Source: Terrimonas_A sp051954695 (GTDB lineage Bacteria > Bacteroidota > Bacteroidia > Chitinophagales > Chitinophagaceae). From it: DNA of 64,000 nt. Of this stretch, positions 52,187 to 60,621 are shown one piece after another. The notes beneath the pieces were generated by a model. The model was not told the DNA's origin and did no database searches. It was given only the letters and a program-made list of their open reading frames with translations. The stretch lies in contig JBQCHL010000028.1 in the NCBI GenBank assembly GCA_051954695.1, positions 1-64,000 on the forward strand. Direction: 5' to 3'. Each line of letters begins with the position of its first letter. The first letter of the stretch is position 1. A program made the position numbers and the translations under genes.

Positions 52187-52876
52187 ATGATAAGACTTGT
52201 AACAAGGAAAGAAATCGCAAGAGCCAGGATGGTCATCAGTTCCGAATTAACCAGGCTACAAAAAGCATTTCATGATGAAGAAGTGTTGCAACATTACAAA
52301 GAAGATAATGAAGAACATTTGTATTGGGAGCAATTTGATTTCATCCATGAACAAGCGATTGATTATGTCTCAATTAATAAAATCATAGGTTTAGGCCATA
52401 CGAACATCGATACATTTACAGTTGTATTAGCTCAAGGGTTGAAGGAACTGTTTAAAACAATTGACGTACATGAGCTCATAATAGTTTCTCATGTTAAACT
52501 TGACTTTTTTGGTAACAGGGCAAATAACTTTAAGCCACTCTTGAATTCGTATAAGTTACTTGAACAAATTGTTGGCAGCCGAACGTATAAAGAGGCATTT
52601 ATGCTACGCCTGGAAAATCTGCCAGCATTTGTTGAAATATTGTTTTGGATGATAAGATGCGACCCGTCAGTTCCAGAATATATTTTCCTTTTTGACAAGG
52701 ACGAAAAACTCCAACTTTTTCTTTGTAAATACGGAAACGTTCACCTTACGCAATTTGAAAACGAATATCTGACTGATACTGCATTGGAATCGCTGGGTTG
52801 GAAGGTTATTATAGGGCCGGAGGTTGATAACTTTACTGACGACGGTAAAATAAAGGGGCGACGGCTAAAGATGTAA
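52187..52876 (+). CDS. Unrecognised 229-residue protein
   Basis: A 229-residue soluble protein without signal or TM helices. I recognise no family. Helical charged stretches (IARARMVISSELTRL; EEVLQHYKEDNEEHLYWEQF) precede a probable beta/alpha region (HELIIVSHVKLDFF; YIFLFDKDEKLQLFLCKYG). The end is basic. Its AT content is higher than neighbouring housekeeping genes. The ATG at 52187 is used; a GTG at 52175 is also in frame. Confidence 0.6.
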   Translation: MIRLVTRKEIARARMVISSELTRLQKAFHDEEVLQHYKEDNEEHLYWEQFDFIHEQAIDYVSINKIIGLGHTNIDTFTVVLAQGLKELFKTIDVHELIIVSHVKLDFFGNRANNFKPLLNSYKLLEQIVGSRTYKEAFMLRLENLPAFVEILFWMIRCDPSVPEYIFLFDKDEKLQLFLCKYGNVHLTQFENEYLTDTALESLGWKVIIGPEVDNFTDDGKIKGRRLKM

Positions 52877-53054
52877 AGCGTTTGGACTGAAATCAGATTA
52901 CTTAAAGCGGAAATTGTTCCTTCAACCTTCGAATTCAACATTTCATAAAGAATCATGCTTACATGATCGGTTGGTTTTCTTTATAAAAAATATGGCCGAT
53001 CGGTTGAATTTTAATCCACGGCTAAGTTCCCTAACTTTAGCGAAAGCAAGAACA

Positions 53055-53447
53055 ATGAACAAAGATATCAAAGCCTATAACGACGCCTTATCCACTGAAG
53101 ACGCCACCATCTGCAACACTCTTGCCCGCGAAATAAACAAATCCCTCAAAGAAGCAGAAAGCAAGATCTGGCACCGCCATCCCGTCTGGTTCCTTGATGG
53201 GAATCCTATTGTTGGTTACAGCAAACTAAAAAGCGAAGTGCGGCTGTTGTTCTGGAGCGGCCAGTCTTTTGATGAACCCGGCCTGCTACCAGAAGGAAGC
53301 TTTAAAGCTGCCGAGGCCCGCTATATCTCCAAAAAAGAGATCAACAAAGAAGACCTTCAACGCTGGCTGGAAAAATCAAAGACCATCCAGTGGGATTATA
53401 AAAACATTGTAAAGCGAAAAGGCGTTTTGGTAAGACTACCAGGCTAA
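53055..53447 (+). CDS. DUF1801-family protein
   Basis: A 130-residue protein of the DUF1801 (YdhG-like) fold. The N-terminal helix, KIWHRHPVWFLDGNPIVGYSKLK and RLLFWSGQSF are typical. Function unknown; some members are linked to iron or metal handling, unproven here. The ATG at 53055 removes a long extension with no similarity. It converges on the DUF2461 gene 6 bp away. Confidence 0.75.
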   Translation: MNKDIKAYNDALSTEDATICNTLAREINKSLKEAESKIWHRHPVWFLDGNPIVGYSKLKSEVRLLFWSGQSFDEPGLLPEGSFKAAEARYISKKEINKEDLQRWLEKSKTIQWDYKNIVKRKGVLVRLPG

Positions 53448-53452
53448 CAAAT

Positions 53453-54124
53453 TTACCCTTCCATGCTCTGATTAATAAACTCTACCACTGGTTGTAATGC
53501 CTCAAAAGCATTCACTGTTTTCTTTACAAGGTCTTTCGAGGTAAGATCAGCATCTTTGATCGCAATAGATGCGATAAAACTTTTCAGCTTTAAATACTCT
53601 GCTGCAGGATTGTCCGCTTCATAGCCTTTCGGCAACCGTACCAATTTATATTCAGCTTCATGTGAAAGATCTCCATACACAGACTTGAATTTCTTTGAGC
53701 TGATGATCTTCTTGAACTCATCAAAATTATAATCGATCTCCTGGCGCACTTTGCGGAGAAATTCCGGCCCTGGCATCCAGATACCTCCGCCGGTAAAAGT
53801 TTGCCCGGGTTCCAGGTGGAAATAATAACCAGCGGAAGAAGTAGTTTGTTTCCCACCTTTATTCATCGCTGCGCCGAAATTGGTTTTATACGGCGATTTA
53901 TCTTTCGAAAAACGGATATCGCGGTTGATCCGGAATAAACAATCCTTGGCCACGAGATTGTGGATGGCCGGATCTTTTTTTCCGTGTGTATCAATAACCC
54001 GCTGAATAAATTGAATGAAGTCGGCTTTAGCTGATTCGTATTTGGGCCGGTTGGCATCGAACCAGGGTTTATTATTGTTCTTTTTAAGATTGCGTAAGAA
54101 TTGAAGTGTATTGGGCTGTAACAT
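53453..54124 (-). CDS. DUF2461 (TIGR02453-type) protein
   Basis: A 223-residue protein of the DUF2461 family, recognised by NTLQFLRNLKKNNNKPWFDANR near the N-terminus, FRINRDIRFSKDKSPYKTNFGA, and YYFHLEPGQTFTGGGIWMPGPEFL. Members are widespread and cytoplasmic, function unknown. An in-frame ATG eight codons upstream at 54148 is possible. Confidence 0.85.
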   Translation of the reverse strand: MLQPNTLQFLRNLKKNNNKPWFDANRPKYESAKADFIQFIQRVIDTHGKKDPAIHNLVAKDCLFRINRDIRFSKDKSPYKTNFGAAMNKGGKQTTSSAGYYFHLEPGQTFTGGGIWMPGPEFLRKVRQEIDYNFDEFKKIISSKKFKSVYGDLSHEAEYKLVRLPKGYEADNPAAEYLKLKSFIASIAIKDADLTSKDLVKKTVNAFEALQPVVEFINQSMEG

Positions 54125-54165
54125 GATATCTCGTAATTTAAAATTCAAAAGTAAAAATTAAAAAT

Positions 54166-54242
54166 GTATCGCTAAGAGCGCAAAGGATACGCAAAGAACG
54201 CCAAGAGATTTAAAGTAGATAACATTGCGCTCTTAGCGATAC
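54166..54242. repeat. 18-bp perfect inverted repeat, family B copy 4
   Basis: GTATCGCTAAGAGCGCAA (54166-54183) is exactly complementary to 54225-54242. It shares GTATC-AAGAGCGCAA with the element at 2801-2856. The 41-nt loop contains further GCAAAG modules. Confidence 0.85.
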
Positions 54243-54280
54243 CCTTACCGAAGTATAAACTGGTTTTTATCCTTTGTTTA

Positions 54281-56377
54281 TCACCTGGACAGCAGCTTTA
54301 AAAATTCTGCTTCAGAAATGATCTTGATTGAATTGATCTTCTTTGCTTTTTCCAGTTTGCTGCCGGCGCTTTCGCCCACCACCAGGTAATTAAGCTTCGC
54401 GCTTACACCGCTAACGATCTTGCCACCCTGTGCTTCCGCCATTGCCTCTGCTTCATCACGTTTCAATGTAGGGAGTGTGCCGGTAAACAAAAATGTCTGT
54501 CCTGCCAGGCTGCCACTTCCTTCCGGCTGATCTTTCTTTTCATTCTTTAAAGAAAGCCCCAGCTTCTCCAGTTCTTTTAACATCTGGATATTACTTTCAT
54601 TGCTGAAGAAATGATGGATGCTGCCGGCTACTTTCGGGCCAATATCCTCCAGGTTTTTCAGATCATCTACAGAGAACTGACGGAAATCCATCAAATGATT
54701 GACTGCATGCGCTAAGGTTTTAGCAGTTGTTTCACCCACAAAGCGGATACCCAACCCGAAGATGAGACGGTTCAACGGCTGCGTTTTGGATTTTTCAATA
54801 GCAGCTTTCAGGTTGTCCACCGATTTTTGCCCGAATCCTTCAAGCTTTCCGATCTTTTCAAAATCGAGTGTATACAGGCCGGGAATATCTTTCAGGAAAC
54901 CAAGATCATAAAACTTGCGGACGATAGCATCTCCGAAGCCGCGGATATCCATCGCATCTTTGCTGTTGAAATGAATGATGCGCTCTACGACCTGTGCCGG
55001 ACATTCAATATTAATACACCGCCACACGGCCTCTCCTTCTTCTTTAAAGAGTTTACTATCGCAGACAGGGCAGTTCTTTGGGAACTTTATATGTTTTTCA
55101 TCCCCTTTTCTCAACTCCGCCTGTGATTTTACAATATAGGGGATCACATCTCCGGCACGTTCTACCAGCACAGTATCGCCGATCATCAGGTCTTTTTCTT
55201 TGATCACTTCTTCATTAAAAAGGGAGATGGAAGAAACGGTGACCCCGCCGATCGGTACAGGCTGTATTTTGGCTACCGGTGTAATGGAACCTGTTCTTCC
55301 CACCTGGAATTCCACACCAAGAAGTTTACTTGTTCCCTGGCGGGCTTTGAATTTATAAGCAATGGCCCAGCGCGGGTGATGAGAGGTCATGCCCATTTTA
55401 TCCTGCAGCTCAAGGTCATTCACTTTTATCACCATCCCGTCAATTTCATAAGGAAGGCTATCCCGGGTTTGTTCAAACTCCAGGCAATAATCAATTACAC
55501 TCTGTATGCCCTTGAACACTTTTTTTTCTTTATTGGGACTGCGGAACCCTAACTCCCAAAGCAATTCAAGCGATTGGGAATGAGTAGTAAAAGGGAGGTC
55601 CTTAAGCGCAGAAGTGGTATAATAACTGATATGGTACACAAAAGCTTCCAGGCTTCTTTTTGACACTTCAGCCGGGTCTTTGATACGTAATGTACCGGAA
55701 GCTGCATTGCGGGGATTTGCGAGCGGAGCCAGTCCCTGCTCCACGAGTTGCTGATTGTACCGCGCGAAATTGTTTTTATTGATCAGCACTTCTCCTCTTA
55801 TCTCTACGGTTTGTATACCGTATTTGGAGAATTTCGCAGAAAGAGGGATAGAACGGATCTGTTTTACGTTAGTCGTTATTTCGTCTCCCTCCACTCCATT
55901 ACCACGTGTAGCCCCACGCACCAGCATATCATCTTCATAGATCAGTGAGATACTGCCGCCATCAAATTTTGGTTCCACACAGTATTCGATTTCTTTAAGC
56001 CCCGTCAGTTCGCGGGCTTTCCGGTCAAAATCGACCAGATCGTCTGCATTATAAGAGTTGTCGAGCGAAAGCATAGGCACCAGGTGCTGTGCTGTCGGAA
56101 AATCTTTGGTCAAACCCTTGGCTACCCTTTGGGTAGGGGAGTCGGAGGTGATCAGCGAGGGATTTTCTTTCTCGATTCTTTCCAGTTCTTTGAACAGTTG
56201 ATCATACTCGCCATCGGCGATCAGCGGATCATTCAATACATAATAGCGGTATTCATGAAAGCGGAGCACGTCTCTCAATTGACCGGCTTTGTCGGGCTCA
56301 ATGGCTTGTTTGGCACTGCTTTTTAGTAAGGCAAGACTTTGTTTCTGGAGTTCTTTGGTCGCATCCTGGGTATACAT
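54281..56377 (-). CDS. ligA: NAD-dependent DNA ligase
   Basis: A 698-residue LigA, essential for joining Okazaki fragments. N-terminal Ia domain (EYRYYVLNDPLIADGEYDQL), nucleotidyltransferase with AMP-acceptor K137 (EPKFDGGS), OB fold, four-cysteine zinc finger (CPVC ... CINIEC), HhH region, and C-terminal BRCT (LAGQTFLFTGTLPTLKR). The ATG at 56377 is chosen over a TTG five codons upstream. Confidence 0.97.
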   Translation of the reverse strand: MYTQDATKELQKQSLALLKSSAKQAIEPDKAGQLRDVLRFHEYRYYVLNDPLIADGEYDQLFKELERIEKENPSLITSDSPTQRVAKGLTKDFPTAQHLVPMLSLDNSYNADDLVDFDRKARELTGLKEIEYCVEPKFDGGSISLIYEDDMLVRGATRGNGVEGDEITTNVKQIRSIPLSAKFSKYGIQTVEIRGEVLINKNNFARYNQQLVEQGLAPLANPRNAASGTLRIKDPAEVSKRSLEAFVYHISYYTTSALKDLPFTTHSQSLELLWELGFRSPNKEKKVFKGIQSVIDYCLEFEQTRDSLPYEIDGMVIKVNDLELQDKMGMTSHHPRWAIAYKFKARQGTSKLLGVEFQVGRTGSITPVAKIQPVPIGGVTVSSISLFNEEVIKEKDLMIGDTVLVERAGDVIPYIVKSQAELRKGDEKHIKFPKNCPVCDSKLFKEEGEAVWRCINIECPAQVVERIIHFNSKDAMDIRGFGDAIVRKFYDLGFLKDIPGLYTLDFEKIGKLEGFGQKSVDNLKAAIEKSKTQPLNRLIFGLGIRFVGETTAKTLAHAVNHLMDFRQFSVDDLKNLEDIGPKVAGSIHHFFSNESNIQMLKELEKLGLSLKNEKKDQPEGSGSLAGQTFLFTGTLPTLKRDEAEAMAEAQGGKIVSGVSAKLNYLVVGESAGSKLEKAKKINSIKIISEAEFLKLLSR

Positions 56378-56392
56378 ATCCTTCAGTTTCAA

Positions 56393-56817
56393 AGTAAAGT
56401 TAGGGCCTCTTGCTGAAAACGGGGATTAGGACTCCCCCGGTTTCAAGGATTATATTTTCCCACTAAGACACGAAGGCCACACAGAAATATTGCCAGGGCA
56501 TCTTCCTTAGATGGTATATAAATAAGTAAATATTCTTTGTGGCCTTCGTGTCTTAGTGGGAAAATATTCAGACTGAAGTCAAAACCAGAAAATTCCCGGA
56601 ATGAACTATTCCCTGAATTTAAGCCCCGAAAAATAATTAATGTGTTGTAAGTACATATTTGTATCTTCATTCCCGGTTTTGCCAAAACTGGTTTGTGCCG
56701 GCTGTTGCCCAATATGATTGGATCTATATAAAGTTCAAAAACCACCTGTTGACGTGGAAGGTTTTGCATCTTGATTTTGAATGATCCCAACAGCCGCTTT
56801 AAAAACAAATTGTTTAT
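56393..56817. other. Intergenic region between ligA and the amylase gene
   Basis: About 425 bases separating divergent genes. It contains the inverted repeat at 56452-56567. A minus-strand open frame across it is largely a translation of the repeat and is rejected. I find no RNA gene or clear full promoter. Confidence 0.6.
56452..56567. repeat. Inverted repeat of the CCCACTAAGACACGAAGG type
   Basis: About 30-bp arms at 56452-56482 and 56537-56567 are reverse complements, carrying CCCACTAAGACACGAAGGCCACA, with A/T flanks extending the match and a spacer of ~50 nt. It is a different family from those with CTTTGCG or TTACCGGTAA, and similar CTTAGTGGG repeats are common in Bacteroidota intergenic regions. 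Confidence 0.8.
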
Positions 56818-59739
56818 ATGAAACGATTGTTGCCGGGCCTGCTGGTCCTCCTTTGCGCCCCTGTATTTTCTTTTGCCCAGTTATTAACCTGGACTCCTGC
56901 TTTTCCCAAAGACAATGATAATATTACTATCGTACTGGATGCCACCAAGGGTAACCAGGGATTGAATAATTACAGCGATCCCAATAATATATATGTCCAT
57001 ATCGGTGTTACCACCAATCTCAGCAATAATGGCGGCCAGCAATGGTTGTATGTGAATGGCAGTACCGGTGCTTCCTGGGGTAGCGCCACACCGGCTTTGA
57101 AAGCCACTTCCCTGGGTAATAACAAGTATCAGTATACCATTACTAATATCCGCAGCTTTTTTGGTGTACCTGCAGGTGAAACCATTCAGAAAATCGGGAT
57201 CCTGTTCCGCGATGCCAACGCCAATCCTGACCTGGTAAAGAAAGCAGCCAATGCTGATGGCAGCGATATGTTCATTCCTGTCTATACAAATAATGTAGCA
57301 GTGCGGTTTTCGGTTCCTCCTTTTCAACCCACATTTGTTCCTTCGCCAGAGCCACTGACCAAAGTGGTGAATGATAATATTTCACTTACAGCCAATTCAA
57401 ATAAAGCTGCCACGTTGAACCTTTATCTGAATGGCACGCTGATACAGACCGCTGCAGGCGCTACAACCATTTCCGCCAATCCAACACTCACTGCAGGAGG
57501 TAATACGACCATCATTGCTGAAGCAGTGGATGGTGCAACTGTTACCAAAGATTCCGTAAAATTCTTTGTAACAGGTGGCGTCACTGTTGCGCCCCTGCCT
57601 GCAGGTGTCAGGGATGGTATCAATTATTTACCTAATAATACTTCTGTGGTCCTGGTACTGTATGCGCCTGGAAAAAATCGGGCAAGTGTTATAGGTGAAT
57701 TCCCGGGTAATAACTGGACAGAGCAGATTTCCAATCAAATGAATAAAACCCCTGATGGCAATTACTGGTGGCTTCAGATCGATGGATTGACAGCGGGTAC
57801 GGAATATGCTTTTCAATACCTGGTTGACGGCACTTTGAAAATAGCTGATCCATATACTGAAAAAGTGCTTGATCCTGCCAATGATGGCAGCATACCTGCT
57901 GACGTTTATCCCAACCTGAAATCTTATCCTGCCGGTCAAACAGGCATAGTAAGTATTGTACAAACTGCTGCGCCAGCATATACCTGGAAGAACAATAGCT
58001 TTAATGGCCCTGATAAACGCAATCTTATTATCTATGAAGTGCTGATCCGTGACTTCACTGATGCGCATCGCTGGCAAACCATGATCGATACGCTTAGCTA
58101 TCTGCAACGCCTGGGCATTAATGCGGTTGAGCTGATGCCGGTGACGGAATTTGAAGGAAATGATAGTTGGGGTTATAACCCTTCTTTTTCCTTTGCCCCT
58201 GATAAATATTATGGTACCAAAAACAAACTGAAAGAGTTTATCGACTCCTGCCACAGCAAACAGATAGCCGTGATCATGGACGTGGTGCCCAATCACTGCT
58301 ATGGCCAATCACCGCTGGCTCAGCTTTACTGGAATTCGACACTCAACCGCCCGGCGGCCAATAATCCCTGGCTTAATGAAGTGCAGCCGCATGCATTTGG
58401 CTTTGGTAATGATTTTAATCATGAAAGCGCTGCCACAAAATACTTTTGGAAAAGAATGTTTGATTTCTGGTTGCGGGAATACAAAATGGATGGGTTCAGG
58501 ATGGATTTTACCAAAGGGCTTACACAAAAGCCATCCACCAATGATGCAGAATTCAGCGCTTATGATCAAAGCCGGGTAGATATATTAAGAACCTATGCAG
58601 ACACGATCTGGAAATATTTCCCTTCTTCCTATATCATTCTTGAACATTTGGCAGCTACCAATGAAGAACAGACCCTGCAAAATATGGGCTTTTTGCTCTG
58701 GGGAGGCAAGCGTGAGAATGTGGCGTATAATGAAGCCACTATGGGCTATAATGAAAGCAATAAATCCAACTTCTCTTCTGTTGTCTATAACAGCAATGAA
58801 AGAGGATTTACCAATCCTCACCTGGTAGGTTATATGGAAAGCCATGATGAAGAAAGATTGATGTATAAGAACATTGCTTTCGGAAATGCGTCGGGCACCT
58901 ATTCCGTCAAAAATGATTCTATTGCACTTCGGCGTATGGAAGCCGCTTCCAGCCTGTTCTTTACCATACCCGGTCCCAAAATGATCTGGGAGTTTGGTGA
59001 AAGAGGATATGATAAATCTATTTTTGCCTGCACCGACAATAGTATTCCCCAGCCTTACGGAAATGAGGATTGTAAACTGAGCCGGAAAGAACCCCGCTGG
59101 CAATACATGCAGGATATTAAAAGAAAACGCCTGTATGATGTAACGGCAGCACTGATCAAACTGAGAACAACACAAACAGCTTTATTCAACAGCACAGACT
59201 TTAGCTACAACCTTATCAATGCAGTAAAATATTTTAAGATCAATTCTGCCGACCTGAACGCATTGGTTGTGGCAAATTTTGATGTGGTGCCTTCCAATGC
59301 AAGTGTAAGCTTCCAGGGCAGCGGCACCTGGTATGATTATCTTACCGGAGCGACCATTACGGCAACCGGCGCCCTGCAAACCATTCCGCTGCAACCGGGC
59401 GAATACCATGTTTACCTTAATAAGAATATTGTAAATGCAGTAACCACTCCTGTTACGGATATTGATAGACCGGATATTGCGCTTGCAGCAGTTGTTTATC
59501 CAAATCCGGCCTCGGCTGCTTCTGTTCTCAGGCTGAAACTGCCGGAAGCTACGCAAGTGAAGGCTGAATTGCAGACCATGCAGGGGCAGGTGATCCGCCA
59601 GGTTTTTTCCGGAAAGCTTGGTGCAGGAGAGCACAGGGTAGCTCTTACTGATAAAATCAATAATTTGGCGGCTGGTATTTACCTGTTGAAAATAAACGCT
59701 GACAGGCAACATCAATATATCAAGATCCTGATTCCATAA
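56818..59739 (+). CDS. Secreted GH13 alpha-amylase-family enzyme with T9SS sorting domain
   Basis: A 973-residue extracellular enzyme. Signal peptide (ends FSFAQ), two N-terminal beta domains (to about 270), a CBM48-like module (about 275-375, SVVLVLYAPGKNRASVIGEF), the GH13 barrel (about 395-800) with region I DVVPNH, nucleophile D563 (FRMDF), acid/base E609 (IILEH), and transition-state D677 (ESHDEE), then a C-terminal beta domain. The last ~80 residues are a type A T9SS sorting domain (VVYPNPASA ... GIYLLKI). It is a cell-surface or secreted alpha-glucan hydrolase feeding the SusC/D pair downstream. Confidence 0.88.
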   Translation: MKRLLPGLLVLLCAPVFSFAQLLTWTPAFPKDNDNITIVLDATKGNQGLNNYSDPNNIYVHIGVTTNLSNNGGQQWLYVNGSTGASWGSATPALKATSLGNNKYQYTITNIRSFFGVPAGETIQKIGILFRDANANPDLVKKAANADGSDMFIPVYTNNVAVRFSVPPFQPTFVPSPEPLTKVVNDNISLTANSNKAATLNLYLNGTLIQTAAGATTISANPTLTAGGNTTIIAEAVDGATVTKDSVKFFVTGGVTVAPLPAGVRDGINYLPNNTSVVLVLYAPGKNRASVIGEFPGNNWTEQISNQMNKTPDGNYWWLQIDGLTAGTEYAFQYLVDGTLKIADPYTEKVLDPANDGSIPADVYPNLKSYPAGQTGIVSIVQTAAPAYTWKNNSFNGPDKRNLIIYEVLIRDFTDAHRWQTMIDTLSYLQRLGINAVELMPVTEFEGNDSWGYNPSFSFAPDKYYGTKNKLKEFIDSCHSKQIAVIMDVVPNHCYGQSPLAQLYWNSTLNRPAANNPWLNEVQPHAFGFGNDFNHESAATKYFWKRMFDFWLREYKMDGFRMDFTKGLTQKPSTNDAEFSAYDQSRVDILRTYADTIWKYFPSSYIILEHLAATNEEQTLQNMGFLLWGGKRENVAYNEATMGYNESNKSNFSSVVYNSNERGFTNPHLVGYMESHDEERLMYKNIAFGNASGTYSVKNDSIALRRMEAASSLFFTIPGPKMIWEFGERGYDKSIFACTDNSIPQPYGNEDCKLSRKEPRWQYMQDIKRKRLYDVTAALIKLRTTQTALFNSTDFSYNLINAVKYFKINSADLNALVVANFDVVPSNASVSFQGSGTWYDYLTGATITATGALQTIPLQPGEYHVYLNKNIVNAVTTPVTDIDRPDIALAAVVYPNPASAASVLRLKLPEATQVKAELQTMQGQVIRQVFSGKLGAGEHRVALTDKINNLAAGIYLLKINADRQHQYIKILIP

Positions 59740-59759
59740 CCTTATTTAATCAACTCTAT

Positions 59760-60494
59760 ATGGCGAAAGGCATTAATTTGAAAACGGCAGAGCTGGAAAA
59801 AATAAGTCACCTCGATTATTTCAATATCGCGGTGTCTGTAGACTGTGTTATTTTCTGCTATGAAAACAAAGAACTGAAAGTGTTGGTGATCAAATCTGAC
59901 CTCGAAGAATTTTCTAACCTGTATTCCCTGCTGGGCGATCTGGTGCGGCTCGATGAAGACCTGGATACGGCGTCTTACAGGATCTTGCAGGAAAGAACAG
60001 GAATGGAAGATGTGTACCTGGAGCAGGTGCATACCTTCGGCAGTGTGGACCGTCACCCTTCGGGAAGGGTTATTACAACGGCGTATTATTCACTGATAGA
60101 CGCCAAGCACCAAAAACTCCGGTTGACAAACAATGATCTGCATTGGCATCCGGTAAAAAACATCAAAAAAATGGCTTTTGATCATAAAGCCATTCTTGAT
60201 ACCTGCCTGAACAGGCTGCGGGAGCAGGTAATGGAACATCCAGTGATATTCAACCTGTTGCCGGAAAAATTCTCCCTCCGGGAATTACAGGAATTATATG
60301 AAGCCATTCTTAGCGTGGAGCTCGACCGGCGGAACTTCCGGAAGAAGATCGCGATCAAGGACTGGCTGGTCGATCTCAATGAAATGGAAGAAGATGTGCC
60401 GCACAGACCCGGAAAATTGTACAAACTGAAACCCGAATTCAAGCGGAAAACCCTGCGCCGTAAAACCAGCAACCAGCGTCCCCTGGTTGCCTGA
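59760..60494 (+). CDS. Nudix-type transcriptional regulator (NrtR/AraR-like)
   Basis: A 244-residue regulator: an N-terminal Nudix-fold domain (residues ~15-150, VDCVIFCYENKELKVLVIK; GDLVRLDEDLDTASYRILQERTG) in which the canonical catalytic GX5EX7REUXEEXGU acidic residues are largely lost, followed by a winged-helix domain (~155-225, FSLRELQELYEAIL ... RKKI). In Bacteroidota such proteins (AraR-type) sense sugars. It lies 20 bp after the amylase and directly before SusC, so it is the likely PUL regulator. Confidence 0.88.
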   Translation: MAKGINLKTAELEKISHLDYFNIAVSVDCVIFCYENKELKVLVIKSDLEEFSNLYSLLGDLVRLDEDLDTASYRILQERTGMEDVYLEQVHTFGSVDRHPSGRVITTAYYSLIDAKHQKLRLTNNDLHWHPVKNIKKMAFDHKAILDTCLNRLREQVMEHPVIFNLLPEKFSLRELQELYEAILSVELDRRNFRKKIAIKDWLVDLNEMEEDVPHRPGKLYKLKPEFKRKTLRRKTSNQRPLVA

Positions 60495-60552
60495 GATACA
60501 GCAGGGGCCTGACTTCGGAAAAAATTAATTTTTTTCCTGAAATAAAAATACA

Positions 60553-60585
60553 CTAACATTGTGTTCTAAATACACATTGTGTATT
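60553..60585 (+). promoter_or_regulatory. Candidate operator/promoter upstream of the second susC
   Basis: A palindrome AATACACA-T-TGTGTATT covers 60569-60585. The core ACATTGTGT occurs twice 18 bp apart (60556-60564 and 60574-60582). The first copy overlaps TAACATTG, a possible -7 element. The Nudix regulator gene directly upstream is the natural candidate to bind here. Confidence 0.5.
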
Positions 60586-60621
60586 AACGAAACTGATTAG
60601 CTTAACAATTAACGATTGCTT

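Noticed and set aside
56443..56808. 121-codon minus-strand frame upstream of the amylase
   Set aside because: Most of it is a translation of both arms of the inverted repeat at 56452-56567; the residues have no recognisable domain.
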